The notes under the pieces: generated by a model
What the model was told of the DNA's origin: nothing
The model's database searches: none
Seen by the model: only the letters and a program-made list of their open reading frames with translations
Shown here: in pieces, positions 53,341 to 64,000 of the stretch
Numbering within the stretch: position 1 is the stretch's first letter
How the letters are laid out: each line of letters starts with the position of its first letter
NCBI GenBank assembly: GCA_002104905.1
Contig: MCFE01000005.1
Location: 124,001-188,000, forward strand
Direction of reading: 5' to 3'
Source of the DNA: Basidiobolus meristosporus CBS 931.73
Lineage: Eukaryota > Basidiobolomycota > Basidiobolomycetes > Basidiobolales > Basidiobolaceae
DNA: 64,000 nucleotides
Made by a program: the position numbers and the translations under genes

Positions 53341-54640
53341 GCAATAGCCAATATTAATCTGATGGAATTAAACTTGGCTACCGGTGCAAAGGTCTCAGTA
53401 TAGTCAAGTCCTTTTGTTTGAGAGTATCCTTTGGCTACAAGTCTTGCTTTGTATCTTTCAATTGTACCATCAGCCTTGTATTTTGTCTTGAAGACCCTTC
53501 TGCATCCAAATGATTTTTGGTTGATTGGTAATTTGACTATGTCCCAAGTTTAATTTTCCATCAGTGCCTGATATTCCTCAGTCATTGCAGATCTCCAAAA
53601 CTTTGTCTGAGGGCTATTTAGGGCCTCTTTTACAGTCTGGGGCTCATCAATATGGACTGAATAGGCATAGGCTAAGTTTGTACCCTCATTGATATAGTAA
53701 TTTGGGCTATTTCTTGTCCAATTTGATCTTCAGGCATTTGATACTGGAATGATCACTTCTGGGATATTCCTGGGCACTAATTCTGGCTGAACCATGGTTG
53801 TAGAGTCCTCTGGAGTGAAAAAATTTTCATTGTTTTGCTCTGATTCAATCCTGACAATTGGTGGACTTGAAATCAGATTTTCATCATCTGATGTCATTTT
53901 TTGTGAAAATTTTGAATTTTTATCAAACAACACATCCCTGGACTTGATCAGCTTCTTTGCTTTGGTATTGTGGAGTCTGTATATCTTACTCTCATTGCAG
54001 TAGCCCAAAAATATGCATTTTACACTTTTTGGCTCAAATTTTGACTGATTTCCGGCCAGTTTTTTGGCATATGCTGTACACCCAATTATTCTTAGATGTT
54101 CTGCACTTGGTCTGTATCCATACCATGCTTCAAATGGAGTAGAATCACAAAGTATTCTGTTATAACTCCTATTTTCAAGATATACAGCAGTGGCAACTGA
54201 TTCTGCACAAAAATAACAGGATAATTTTTGATCATGGATCATAGATCTTGCCATATCAATTATTGATCGGTTAGCTTGTTCTGCTACTCCATTTTGCTGT
54301 GGGGAGTATGGTATAGTAGTCTCTTGCTTTATCCCATGAATTTTGCAGAAGTGAATGAAGAGTTTTGAGGTATATTCTCCACCATTGTCAGAGCGTATTT
54401 TCTTGATTTTTTCACCAGTTTCTCTCTCCACCATGGCTTTAAACTCCCTGAGCTTAGACAGAGCTTCTTCCTTTCTCTCCATGAAGTAGACCCATGTTTA
54501 TCTTGTATAATCATCAATAAAAGTGATTAAATACTCCATCCCGCCTAAGGATAAATTTTGCATAGGTCCACACAGATCTGAGTGAATAAGATCTAATTTT
54601 TTCTTAGTTTTGATTAACCCAGAGCTCTTGAACGGTTATC
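53341..54640 (-). pseudogene. copia-2 integrase and reverse transcriptase N-terminus
   Basis: Frame 53730-54482 contains the integrase core SDNGGEYTS, PYSPQQNGVAEQ and TPFEAWYGYRPS with the FLGYCNESKIYRL C-terminal fold. The connector to RT (53341-53728) includes [16 protein letters not shown] and the ETFAPVAK motif but has stops at 53728 and 53549. Upstream, between 54482 and 54634, a frame change interrupts the DDYTRY part of the core. Confidence 0.92.
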
Positions 54641-55700
54641 TGGCTTGTTTCCCATATATGCAAGCTTCACAGTGCTCCAAATTAGCTAGGGGATCAATTT
54701 TCACTCCAGAAATTAGCTGATCTTTGATCATTTTACGCAAATAATCAAAGTTGATGTGCCCAAATCTCCTGTGCCAAAGCATTGGTGTTTCTTCATGTAA
54801 GTTACTTATATTGGCTTCCAGATATGATGTAATATAAGTCAACTTGTATAGATTCTGATCTCTGATGCTCAAAGCAATATGGGCACCATTTTGATCAGTG
54901 ATCCTGCATCCAGAATTGTCAAAACTGAAACTGAGTCCTTCTGCTGTGGCCTTGCTTACAGAGAGTAGGTTCTTGGCTATTTCTGGTACATAGAGTACTT
55001 CTTTAAAGGTCAGTGTATGGCTTCCTTCACTGCTTCTAAGGTTTACTTGGATAGTTCCTTCTCCCACTGCATCAAGTGTTCTATTGTCACCCATGAAGAC
55101 CTTCTTAATTGGAATTTCTTGATATTGGGTAAAAAGTTCTTTTTGGTGTGTAAAGTGTTGAGAAGCTCCAGAGTCAATATACCACATCTGAGAATCCTTG
55201 TTTGTGGTCATATTTAGTGCAGATATGAATAGTCTATCTTCAGTTGTTGCAGCATTTCTATATTCAGGCTTCTTTTGCTGATAATCTCTCTTTTTGAGAC
55301 ACCGGTCTGATGTGTGCCCTTTCCTTTTGCAGTAGTTGCAAAATAGGTTGCTGTTGCCTTTGTAGGGTCTTGGGTACCTCCTTTGTTGGTTATCATTGCT
55401 TATTAAGGCATTTTCTTCTTCCTTCTTATTGGCAATTGATTTTCTTAATTCTTCATCCAGGAGCCTTCCATATACGTAATTTAAGATCAAATCTTCAGTT
55501 CTGGACTCTAGGGCTGATACAAGGCCCTGAAACTTGTCTGTCAGGCTATTCAGGATGGTAACTATCACATCCTCATCAGTAGTTGGTACGCCCACAGATT
55601 CCATCTCATCTACCAGCAGGGTAATTCTGTTAATTAGATTTTTCATTTCATCTCCTGGCAGCATCTTGTAGTAAAGAATTTTTGTCTCAGATACATTTTC
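54636..55700 (-). pseudogene. copia-2 gag C-terminus, zinc knuckle, protease
   Basis: A long frame with the gag C-terminal helices (DEDVIVTILNSLTDKFQG), the zinc knuckle CNYCKRKGHTSDRC, the protease signature YIDSGASQHF and the GAG-pre-integrase LWHRRFGHINFDYL. It ends at a single nonsense change: copia-1 reads QARQPFKSSG where this copy has a TAA in place of the CAA, a C-to-T transition on the coding strand. Confidence 0.93.
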
Positions 55701-56028
55701 TTGGCAGCTGAACATGACTGGTAGGTGTCTTCCAATGCTTTCCAGGCATTCTTTGCCATTTTTGCTCTTGCAATTTGTCCTTGACATTAAGGCAAATGCA
55801 GTCAAAGGCACTTTGTTCTTTCTTCTGGTACTTTAAGGCTTCCTCTCCTACATTTTTAGGAGGGCATTCTTCTCCCATGACAATATCCCAAAGGCCTCTT
55901 TCTTGTAGCAGCATCTTCATCTTCACCTTCCACACTTGGTAGTTAGAGCCATCCAACTTTTCAGCAGAGGGAAAAATTCCAGTAATAGCAGTAGTAGACA
56001 TTGCAGAGAGTGACAGCTTGGGGCTCAT
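55687..56028 (-). pseudogene. copia-2 gag N-terminus
   Basis: Starts at the ATG 56026-56028 inside the primer-binding site (MSPKLSLSAMSTTAITGIFPSAEKLDGSNYQ) and runs about 113 codons to a frameshift near 55690-55770. The residues before it in the open frame are LTR. Confidence 0.9.
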
Positions 56029-56032
56029 AACC
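56021..56032 (-). other. copia-2 primer-binding site
   Basis: GGTTATGAGCCC on the minus strand directly next to the LTR end at 56033: an exact 12-base complement of the anticodon arm expected of initiator tRNA-Met. The gag start codon lies within it. Confidence 0.82.
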
Positions 56033-56380
56033 TGTTGTAAGAGTCTTGGAGATATTGGAAGTGATTGGGAGGACAAGTAGATTATGTGGTTTTCACTTAA
56101 TGATTTATTGAATGTAAAAGTAGGATTTATACTTTTACCTGGTCTAGGCATTACAAGCACGTAGAATAGGTTAAGGAAGGTCCTAAGAACATGTGTGCAA
56201 AGTTTGGGGCTGTTTGGACAACTTTGAGAATTTTCATGTTCTGGGTACCTGGTATTTTGGTGAAAACATTCTAAGTAAATCCCAACAAGGAACTTGGTCT
56301 GTATTCTCTAGGATTTAAGGGTAATGATCTAAGTGACTAAGTTAGGTGAACATTTAGGTGGAATTACAAATTTTACAGCA
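56033..56380 (-). repeat. copia-2 5' LTR
   Basis: 348 bp, TGTTGTAAGAG to TTTTACAGCA, followed by the AATGG duplication. Confidence 0.94.
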
Positions 56381-56385
56381 AATGG

Positions 56386-58387
56386 TAGGGATGGTGACAT
56401 GGGTTGATCATGTGTCACAGGTACTTGCCTAAAATAGAAGCCCTTGCTGCTAGTAATCTTACTTAAAGTAGGGGATAACTGATGCAAAAAGGTAAGCAGT
56501 TGTGATAGTCAACCAGATTATGGGATAGTACTGATCAGGCAAGACAAATGGGATAAAACTAAAATAAGGGTAGTAGAGAAATAGCAAAGTAGAAAATATA
56601 GGAATGAGCACATCTGTCAGTGGGTGTCACTGTGACCCCACTACACCGCTTGTTTTGAGCTCTCAACTGTAGTTGTGATGGGCTCCTGTAAAAGCAGCTG
56701 GTTTTTATCACTGCCAGGTCCTTCACTGCAACTTTGACTGGGTCCTTCTTGAGTGGTATTACATTCTTTCCTTGATAAATATTGTGCTGGTGCATCCATG
56801 TCTGCCTGCTTGTCCCTAGTTGGCACTCTTCCAGCCACCTGATGTCTCTTTGATGCTTGTCTGGAGCTTTTGGCCCTGCTTGTAACGGGCTCTTGAGGAA
56901 GCCACTGGTTTTTTGCCATAGCACACTTGTTCTTCTACCTTTGAAAGTTTCTGCTACTCTTAAGATACTTTCTTAGCATACCAATGCTGGTCCAGATTAT
57001 TTTTCATAGGGGTTGTAGGCAGCTGTTGTAGGCTTACAAACCTCCCATAGACCAGATTGGCCATACAGCTGTTATATTGACTTACCCAAGTTTTGTCACC
57101 TCAGAATGTGGATCAAAAAACTTGTCATGGTAGTGCACTAGAAGCACAATGGCTTCTGGAGACACTAGAGCACCTAAGAAGCTAGAAAAGTAGGAGCTTT
57201 TGCCAAAGTGACATGTTGATTGAGAACTAGCAGTGTAGATCCAGAGGTTATTGTGCACATCAGACACCTCACACTCCAGGAGCTGTTTAGCCTCTCTTAG
57301 GTGCACATCTAAGCCACCACTCCATCACACCACAATACTGATACAAAAATGCTAAGAGAGATCTGCATCATGGCTGTCCAAGTGCATTCAAGCTTTTTGC
57401 CATGTAAGACATCTGCATGTAGTGGCCACTTAGACCTGCTCAAACAGATGCTGACCATATTGCAACCATTCAAATATCATGCAAGTCTTGCAATGGACTG
57501 CTACAACACTGTTGAGTCTATTTTGGCCAGCTTGTCTCTTGCTGGCACTATGCAGGAAACCTGATGCTTCTTTCCTGCTTGTTCCAAGCTCTCAGTCCAT
57601 GCTGTGAAGAGCTCCTGAGGTAGCCACTTATTTTTATCATTGCTAGGTCCTTCACTGCTACATTGACTGAGTGCTTCTTGAGTAGAACTACGCTGTTTAC
57701 TTGACAAATGTTGTACAGGTGTATCTATGTCTGCCTGTTTTTCCCCTGTTGGCACTCTTCCACCTATCTGATGTCTCTTTGATGCTTGCTTGGAGCTTTT
57801 GGCCCTGCTTGTAACAGGCTCTGGAGAAAGCTGCTTGTTTTTAGCCATTACACCCTTATTCTTGAGATACTTTTTTAGTATAGCAATACTAGCATAAAAT
57901 CAGTTTTCTTGTTTGAATCCAGCATAATGCTCATGGAACAAGTCAAGCACATTCTGCTTGCCCTTGAGCTCCTGATGGTCCCATGTTTTGCTGGTCTTAA
58001 GGTATTGGCATGCTAGACCTCCAATGGCCTCTTGAATATTAGCCCACTCTTCATTGTTGCACTCAGCAGCTTCACAGAACTATAATGTCTTTTAATTTTT
58101 AGGCTTTGGTATAAACACTGTATTTTCTCCCTCACATGCTTTCATAGGCTTTTTGTGGACTTTTTCTTTGGGCACAGTTGCTGTGCTTCACAGACTGTAC
58201 AGTATTCCTCTGCTGTTACATCAGAAAATGGCTCAGTTCTTGGCTGTGACATTGGGCTACTTGAGTTCCTTCTTTGCAGCAAAGATACTGCTTTCTCTAC
58301 CTGGGATATTGACTACTCTACACCTTTTAGCCACTAACCTGTTGGAGGACTATATCCTGACTTCTTTAGGTCATTGCATCTATCTTA
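56386..58387 (-). pseudogene. Partner-protein fragments of Plavaka-like element C (left part)
   Basis: Minus-strand frames 56641-56919 (MAKNQWLPQEPVTSRAKSSRQASKRHQVAG...) and 57501-57848 (MAKNKQLSPEPVTSRAKSSKQASKRHQ...) are two separate copies of the repeat domain of the partner protein. 57850-58387 is the central part, with the coiled-coil region adjoining the gypsy insertion. Stops are frequent. Between them, 57082-57306 holds a 74-codon frame (VHNNLWIYTASSQSTCHFGK) that I do not recognise. Confidence 0.6.
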
Positions 58388-58391
58388 CCAG

Positions 58392-58760
58392 TTTTACAAG
58401 TCTTTGTATAAGAGTTGTAGAGGAATAGGGAGTTTAGCTAGTAATGTATTCACTAAAACTTGAACTGATTTTTATTGAGGTTCCAGCAGCTCCTTATATA
58501 CATTTTGCCAGATCAATTGCTGACTAATTGTATTGCCTAATGTAGGTTGTGGCTGATGACTCATTTTATTGCATCAACATCACCCAATCAGATCCTACTT
58601 AATATATCTATTTCTGTCTGATATGGATCTGCTGATTCATTCGCTGGCTAATGCTACTGATTTCATAGATAATACTGATATACTGATAAGCTAAGCATAT
58701 ACTAATTGATTTTGACTAAAAACTGATCTAACTTAAACATTCAAGCGGCAGATCATAACA
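58392..58760 (-). repeat. gypsy 3' LTR
   Basis: About 369 bp, highly similar to 60761-61129. It ends GATCATAACA on the plus strand, next to the polypurine tract. Confidence 0.9.
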
Positions 58761-58772
58761 TTCTCCCCTACT

Positions 58773-60702
58773 AAAGTTGAGAGGGTTCTAAATGCTGTCT
58801 TAGGAATATCTTCTGGTTTCACCCTAATTTGGTTGTATCCTGACATGAGTTCAATCTTGCTGAAAATAGTGGTTCCATTAAGTTGGTCCAAAAGCTCATC
58901 AATCCAAGGTATGGGGTACTTATTCTTGACAGTAACTGAGTTCAGGGCTCTGTAGTCAATGCACATCCTAAGTGTTCCATCCTTCTTTTTCACAAAAAGC
59001 ACTGGTGCTCCCCAGGGTGACTTGCTAGGCCTGATGTATCCTAGCTCCAATAGCTGATCAATTTGTCTCTTCATTTCCTCCAATTCCAATGGACTCATTC
59101 TGTAAGGTGTCTTGCTCACTGGAGGGCTATCTCCTGTGTCAATGGCATGATCCACGTCTCTGACTGGTGGTAGGCTTACAAGCTCATCTGGAAACACGTC
59201 TGAATATTTCTTCAAGAGAGTCTGGACCTGCTGGGGTGCTGGGGTAGAGGAATCCTCCTGTAAAACTGCCATGAGGAACATCTGAGTACCTTTTCTAAGC
59301 GCTCTACAGAACCGAGTCTTGCTAAGTTCACTTGTCTCACACATACTGGCATTGACCGAGTTGAAATCCAGCCTGGCAGGTAATAGCTCATAGGTCTTGT
59401 TGTCTTTTTGGATCTGAGTAGCATGGGTTCTCCAGTTGATTGATGGATTACAACAAAATAGCCAGGTTTTTCCAAGTACAAGGTCAAACTTGCAGTTCCC
59501 AAATATATAAGCCTGTAGGTCTTCTTCATAGTCATTGATCTTCATTCTTACTGGCTGGGTAATACGGTTGATTGTGTGGGAGTTCCCATCAGCTGTGGAG
59601 ACTGAAGTTGATTTGGTAGGTTCCAAGTTGATTCCAGCTTTAAAAGCAAATTGCTCTGACATGTACTCATGCAATGCTCCTGAGTCAATCATGATCTTGG
59701 CAGGTACTCCATTGATTACTCCATTTAAGTACAATAACTTCCCTGAGTTTGAAGTCATTAGGGACAAGTACTCTTCTGTCATATGGAAGGTGAGTTCCAA
59801 GTCTTCTTCAAGCTCATCTTCCACATTACTGTGTTCATAGGACTCAATATGGTTGAAGGCTCTTGTTGGCTGGTGTCCATTTCTTCTCTGAGGGCAGTAC
59901 TTTGCAATATGTCCCTGCTGGTGGCAATTGAAGCAAAGTCCTCTCTTCTTGCATTCTTCTGAGGAGGGATTCTTCTGCATAGCATCTATTTCCACTGGTA
60001 CTGCTTCTGATTGTCTTCTTTCATAATGATTATAGCCTTTCTGATTAGTCACTGTAGGCTTCCCAACTCCAAACATAGCTGAGTTATAGTCAATGGCAAT
60101 CTTGATGGCTTCTTCAATAGTCCGAGGTCTTTGGTAATTCACTTCCTTGCGGGTTCTTTCTTTCAACCCATCAATAAAGTATTCAACTTGATCCAGGGGG
60201 TCCATTCTTTCAATTTGTCCAAGTAGACATCTGTACTCATAGATGTATTCTTGCACCATTCCTTTCTGTCTGAGTGTCTTTAACTTCCTTCTTAGTAGTG
60301 TCTGCTGGTGTGGAGATTCCAAAGCATCCTGAATTTCCAACACAAACTTGTCCCAGGTAGAGATTGTAGAGCATCCCATCATAATGGCCAACCTGGTCTT
60401 GTTGTGGTACCACTGTAAAGCTGCATCTGCCAGGTAAGAAGCTGCATAATGCAACTTGCTTTCTGGAGCAATTCCTTTAGCTTTAAAGCTTCTTCAATCT
60501 GAAAGAGCCAAGTTCCCAGGTTTTCATTGACTTTGCCATGGTACCGGTTGACCTTCACACTAAAGTTGCTCTTAACAGGGCTTTGCTGGCTCTGAGCCAT
60601 GGTAGTCATTCCTTGTTGCTGTTGGCTTAGGATCTGGAGTAACTGTTGCTGTTGGGCCAGGATTTGCTGCATGGCATTCTTCCATTCTTGATTGTCCAAC
60701 AT
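58773..60702 (-). pseudogene. gypsy gag-protease-partial reverse transcriptase
   Basis: From MLDNQEWKNAMQQIL at 60700-60702, a Gln-rich N-terminus leads, after one frameshift near 60460, into the retrotransposon gag domain ([37 protein letters not shown]). A zinc knuckle follows ([14 protein letters not shown]), then the protease motif [12 protein letters not shown], the linker [10 protein letters not shown] and the first RT blocks ([41 protein letters not shown]). The frame then passes from KTAFRT straight into sequence next to the polypurine tract. The YxDD block, RNase H and integrase are gone. Confidence 0.93.
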
Positions 60703-60760
60703 CTTGAAGGTGGTTTCTTCTTTCTTCAGGAGGGAGGTTTCTGGTTATTACTGCTACCAA

Positions 60761-61129
60761 TATTACAAGTCTTGGTATAAGAGTTGTAGAGGAATAGGGA
60801 GTTTAGCTAGTATTGTATTCACTAAAACTTGAACTGATTTTTATTGAGGTTCCAGCAGCTCCTTATATACACTTTGCCAGATCAATTGCTGACTAATTGT
60901 ATGTCCTAACGTAGGTTGTGGCTGATGCCTCATCTGATTGCATCATCATCACCCAATAAGATCCTACTTAATATATCTATTTCTGTCTGATAAGGATCTG
61001 CTGATTCATTTGCTGACTAATGCTACTGATTTCATAGATAATACTGATATACTGATAACCTAAACATATACTAATTGATTTTGACTAAAAACTGATCTAG
61101 CTTAAACATTCAAGCGGCAGATCATAACA
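60761..61129 (-). repeat. gypsy 5' LTR
   Basis: About 369 bp. It ends at the CCAG duplication, with the primer-binding-site-like TTGGTAGCAG (minus strand) just inside. Confidence 0.9.
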
Positions 61130-62095
61130 CCAGCCACTGCACCTAATTGTGTTATTAATGCTTTGGTAGGAGTTGACAACATACTTATTAATATGGATGA
61201 TGGTGATTTTATGATGGCCACCTACTGGTCTTTGACTGAAGGGACTGCTTTTGCTACATGCACATCTGCCTCAGCATTATGGTCAGCTTGTGGCTCAGCA
61301 GATATTCCCATGTGCCTTCTTGACCCAGAGTCTGAGGAGTTCCCATATTACCTTCAGTGGGCACATGGTCCACAGGGCCTTTTTTGGTTGTAGCCCTTCT
61401 GAACCATAGACTGATTTCTCTGGGCCTTTGCATCTATACCATCAGTCACTGCACCTAATTACCTCATTAATGCTTTGGTGTGAGCTGCCGACATACTTGC
61501 TAACATAGGTGGTGGTGATGCTATGATAGCCACATGCTTGTCTTAAGCTGAAGGTACTGCTTTTGCTACATGCACATCTGCCTCAGCAATATGGCAGCTA
61601 GCAGCTCCGCAAAGATTCCCATCTGCCCCCTTGACCAAGAGTCTGGGGAGTTCCCATTATTACCTTCAGTGGGCACTTGGTCCACAGGGCCTTTTTTGGT
61701 TGTAGCCCTGCTGGACTATATCCTGCTTTCTCTGGGCCATTGCATCTATCCCACCAGCCATAGCACCTAATTGCTTATTAGTGCTTTGGTAGGAGTTGAC
61801 AACATACTTGCTAATATGGGTGGTGGTGATATTATGATAACCACTTGCTGGTCTTGAACTGAAGGTACTGCATTTGCTACACATGCATCTGCCTCAGCAA
61901 TATGGTCAGCTTGCAGCTCTGTGGAGATTCCCAATTGCCTATTTCACTTTTTTGGTTGTAGCACCACTTGATGCACTGATTGTCAGAGTAAGCTGTTGTC
62001 CAACTGTTCTTCTGCTGCTGTTGGCAATGGGGATTGGTTGGGAGCCAAACAACTTTGCTTCATTTCTTGTTGGCATATATATGGAAGTGAGTTAA
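61130..62095 (-). pseudogene. Partner protein N-terminal part with triplicated ~310-bp unit
   Basis: Minus-strand N-terminal portion of the partner gene (frame 61666-61884 carries YQSTNKQLGAMAGGIDAMAQRK, compare IDAMAQRNQEVV in element A). A unit of about 315 bp is present three times in tandem (starts near 61130, 61442 and 61755), whereas element A has one. The start region with the conserved CCAAACAACTTTGC string is at 62045. Stops interrupt each unit. Confidence 0.7.
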
Positions 62096-62297
62096 ACCAA
62101 AGGGGAGACAGTGTTGCAGATACATGTGTATGTGGTGCCACAACTATATTTTAACTCTAACTATGGCAGGTCATCATTGATTCTTGGAATCATGTGGCGC
62201 AATGTCTTGAATACAAGGCTCTTGTAAACTCACATGAGTATTGGCAAAAAAGTGATATTATGGTTTTACATTGCTCAGTATCAAACTGTTTGTCCCA

Positions 62298-62935
62298 TGG
62301 ACAAGTCCACTTTGTTTCAACACCGTAAGAGAAGAGAAAAAAACCACGTGGCTATTGTAGTAACCCTCTCAGCTGTGAAGTACACAGAAAGCATAGGAAG
62401 TATTATAAGGATCACAGCCAGTGCTTTGCCACACAAGTCATATTTGGCTATTCACCAGTCACCACTGTACCAACAATAACTCGCCAGCCACTTGATACTT
62501 TTATGACTGCATCTGGGCATACTTGTTACCTTGGGCAAGCTGAGTCAGGTTAGTTTGCGCTGCTTTTATGCTCAGCCCAGCCTTCTGAATATGGCACGCA
62601 GAGTGATAGCTCTGAAGAAGCAGGCTCACTGATGGATTGTTAGCCTGTCATCCCAAACAACATTACCTTGCATGAACCAAGCAATATCCCATTATGCAAT
62701 GAGATAACACCTGTGGAAAAAAATGCCAAGGATAGTGTACAGAGCCAAGTGAGCCCATTCATCCATCCACTGGTGAATGATGTGGTGTGGTGGCTAGTGA
62801 AGTGGTGTATCTCCGCAAATATCAGTAATGGGGGCTTTGAGGATTTACTGCTTTTTTTACCAAAATCATCCAGGGATGCAATTTACCATGTACATGGTAT
62901 AATGGACAACTGCAAAGTGGCAGGCAACACATGAC
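62298..62935 (+). pseudogene. Plavaka-like transposase N-terminal part (element C)
   Basis: The plus strand starts ATGGACAAGTCCACTTTGTT (MDKSTLFQHRKRREK), matching the element A transposase start. It then shifts frame and continues through MHEPSNIPLCNEITPVEKNAKDSVQSQVSP and the WYK-type segment near 62885. The zinc-finger cysteines are mostly mutated. It is divergent from the partner gene at 61130-62095, as in element A. Confidence 0.65.
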
Positions 62936-63300
62936 CCAGAGACTGTCCTGATATCAGCATGTCCCAATGAAAACTAATTTGGTCTCACTGGTGGATCCCA
63001 TCCGGATCAGCTGTCAGGATCCCATTGAGCAACTGTCATAATAGCAGCAGCATGGAATTAGTGACCCTCCTAACAATCTTATGACAGGATCACAATGGTG
63101 CTTTACTAATTTTACAACCAAATAAAGTGATAAAACTTGACAATATTTTATTGGTGCTGTGACAATACTTGCATGGTACTGTTGCGGTCTTTTATCACTC
63201 AATAACTATTTCAAGTGGATCCAGTTGGCCAGAACATCCAATTGCCGTACATGGCAAGAAACTTGACAGTATTTTGATGGCCTCACAGCAAGACTTTGAT
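62936..63300. repeat. Subterminal region of Plavaka-like element
   Basis: Resembles 42470-42930: GATCCCATCCGGATCAGC, CTGTCAGGATCCCATT, a GGATCACAATGGTGC string and the ACCAAATAAAGTGATAAAACTTGAC block. It holds one copy of the unit that is duplicated in element A. Confidence 0.6.
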
Positions 63301-64000
63301 GGCATTATACTGTACTGCTGGTAGCATATACTTCTTCACACATATGCTTGGTTATTGCCACTTATGCCATGAATATCTTCTGAATATCTGTAAAGAACTT
63401 GTTGGTATTTAGCCAATATATTACTTCTCCCTGCTGGATTCTAGTCCCCCTTATAGGTGTGCTCTGGCCTTTGTTTGTGTGAATTCTGTGTTGAATGGTG
63501 TAGAAGTTGGCTTGCAACCATGAGAAATCCAGCATACCTTGGTAGAGTTTTCCTAATAAAAATTAGCTGCTTGTTGCACCAAACCCAACTTTGCATTACT
63601 TAACTGATTACCCACACATTGGGGCTTCTTAGCTTCTTAATTCCATAGGCATAGGTGTCTCTATGTGCACATTTGTCCTCAATATTTTCCAACTCTTTCT
63701 GGCTGTCCTCCATGTGCCAACTCATCACATCCATGATGAAATTGAAGGTAATATTCTTGATGAGATTGGGATATGGTGGTACCTGCAAATTGACTTGTCT
63801 TCCAATCTCCCCACACATCTGCTCCATAGGAAACTCCCAAAAGGTGAAGCAAGGCCCAATATTCTCCACATATTGTGTAAGATGGAGTAGAAAATGAATA
63901 CAGTAGCGGCAGAGATCTATGCGTTCAGCTTTATGTTTGTAGTATAGCTGCTCAAATCTCATCACAAACTCCTCACACAACAGTTATAGATGCGTCAAGT
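63300..64000 (-). pseudogene. Plavaka-like transposase C-terminal part (element D), runs off window
   Basis: The 126-codon frame 63600-63980 reads LYYKHKAERIDLCRYCIHFLLHLTQYVENIGPCFTFWEFPMEQMCGE, the same FPME block as in element A, with Gln in place of the usual Arg. It is about as similar to element A as element B is, and it supplies the empty site for the solo LTR at 48760-49044. Orientation is opposite to the adjacent element C transposase, so it belongs to a separate copy. Confidence 0.75.

Larger units (their letters stand above)
51718..56380 (-). mobile_element. Full-length Ty1/copia retrotransposon (copia-2)
   Basis: 4663 bp with two 348-bp LTRs (51718-52065 and 56033-56380) and the 5-bp target duplication AATGG on both sides (51713-51717 and 56381-56385). 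Minus-strand order: 5' LTR, primer-binding site, gag, protease, integrase, reverse transcriptase, RNase H, polypurine tract GAGTGGGAG, 3' LTR. The inner end of the 3' LTR has mutated from CA to TA and that of the 5' LTR reads CAGCA. The coding region is broken by about six indels and nonsense changes, so it is dead but otherwise structurally complete. Confidence 0.96.
58392..61129 (-). mobile_element. Internally deleted Ty3/gypsy retrotransposon
   Basis: LTRs of about 369 bp at 58392-58760 and 60761-61129 (minus-strand start TGTTATGATCTGCCGC), a 4-bp duplication CCAG at 58388-58391 and 61130-61133, primer-binding-site-like TTGGTAGCAG at 60751-60760, and polypurine tract AGTAGGGGAGAA at 58761-58772. 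It is inserted in the partner gene of a Plavaka-like element (uninterrupted context CACCAGCCATAGCACC at 61752). Pol is truncated within reverse transcriptase, so it depends on other elements. Confidence 0.92.

Noticed and set aside
1-64000. CRISPR array, tRNA, rRNA or bacterial operon structure
   Set aside because: I saw no regularly spaced short repeats, cloverleaf genes or rRNA sequence, and the gene content is fungal with LTR retrotransposons.

Overview
This window looks like a repeat-dominated stretch of a filamentous fungal nuclear genome. The only long, intact coding regions are four copies of a Zn(II)2Cys6 fungal transcription factor. Its zinc cluster is followed by a KKKRGPPKxYIEAxESRL linker of the kind I associate with early-diverging fungi (Mucoromycota/Zoopagomycota type); the lineage is an inference. 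Nearly everything else is derived from mobile elements: Ty1/copia and Ty3/gypsy retrotransposons, CACTA-superfamily (Plavaka-like) DNA transposons, a long palindromic element and many LTR pieces. I saw no rRNA, tRNA or CRISPR array.

Layout. 1-495 is an unassigned repeat. 496-3652 is a truncated copia element (minus strand) with its 5' LTR. Four paralogous cassettes of about 4.8-6 kb follow at about 4095-8855, 11620-16755, 19130-24745 and 34518-40465. Each cassette carries, in order: a decayed fragment of a family-B DNA polymerase (plus strand; motif YGDTDS, or YCDTDS in two copies), a decayed small membrane-protein-like reading frame (minus), and the zinc-cluster regulator (minus) with a conserved TATA-like box. 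The polymerase fragment resembles those of large double-stranded DNA viruses and is broken in every copy. The regulator is open in every copy, but copies 1-3 share a 347-bp net deletion that removes and frameshifts the C-terminal third still present in copy 4. Shared deletions and diagnostic bases suggest that cassette 2 is a recombinant, with a left part like cassette 3 and a right part like cassette 1, as expected for unequal crossing-over.

Between cassettes lie mosaics of LTRs, copia gag/pol fragments and transposon scraps. 26254-26984 is a foldback-like palindrome with arms of about 345 bp. 28345-34517 holds two degraded copia elements in opposite orientation; the first carries a solo LTR with a perfect 5-bp target duplication.

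The right third (about 41.3-64 kb) has a promoter-like segment with heat-shock-element-like arrays and a TATA box, a DDE-transposase relic, then three or four degraded Plavaka-like elements. These have a divergent gene pair: a transposase with zinc ribbon and FPME-type C-terminal domain, and a partner protein with coiled coil and internal repeats. They are interrupted by a solo LTR (48760-49044), a full-length copia with LTRs and AATGG target duplications (51718-56380), and a gypsy element lacking most of its pol (58392-61129). There is no operon logic here. The biological interest is in the four-copy regulator/polymerase-fossil cassette and in a well-ordered nesting history of transposons.
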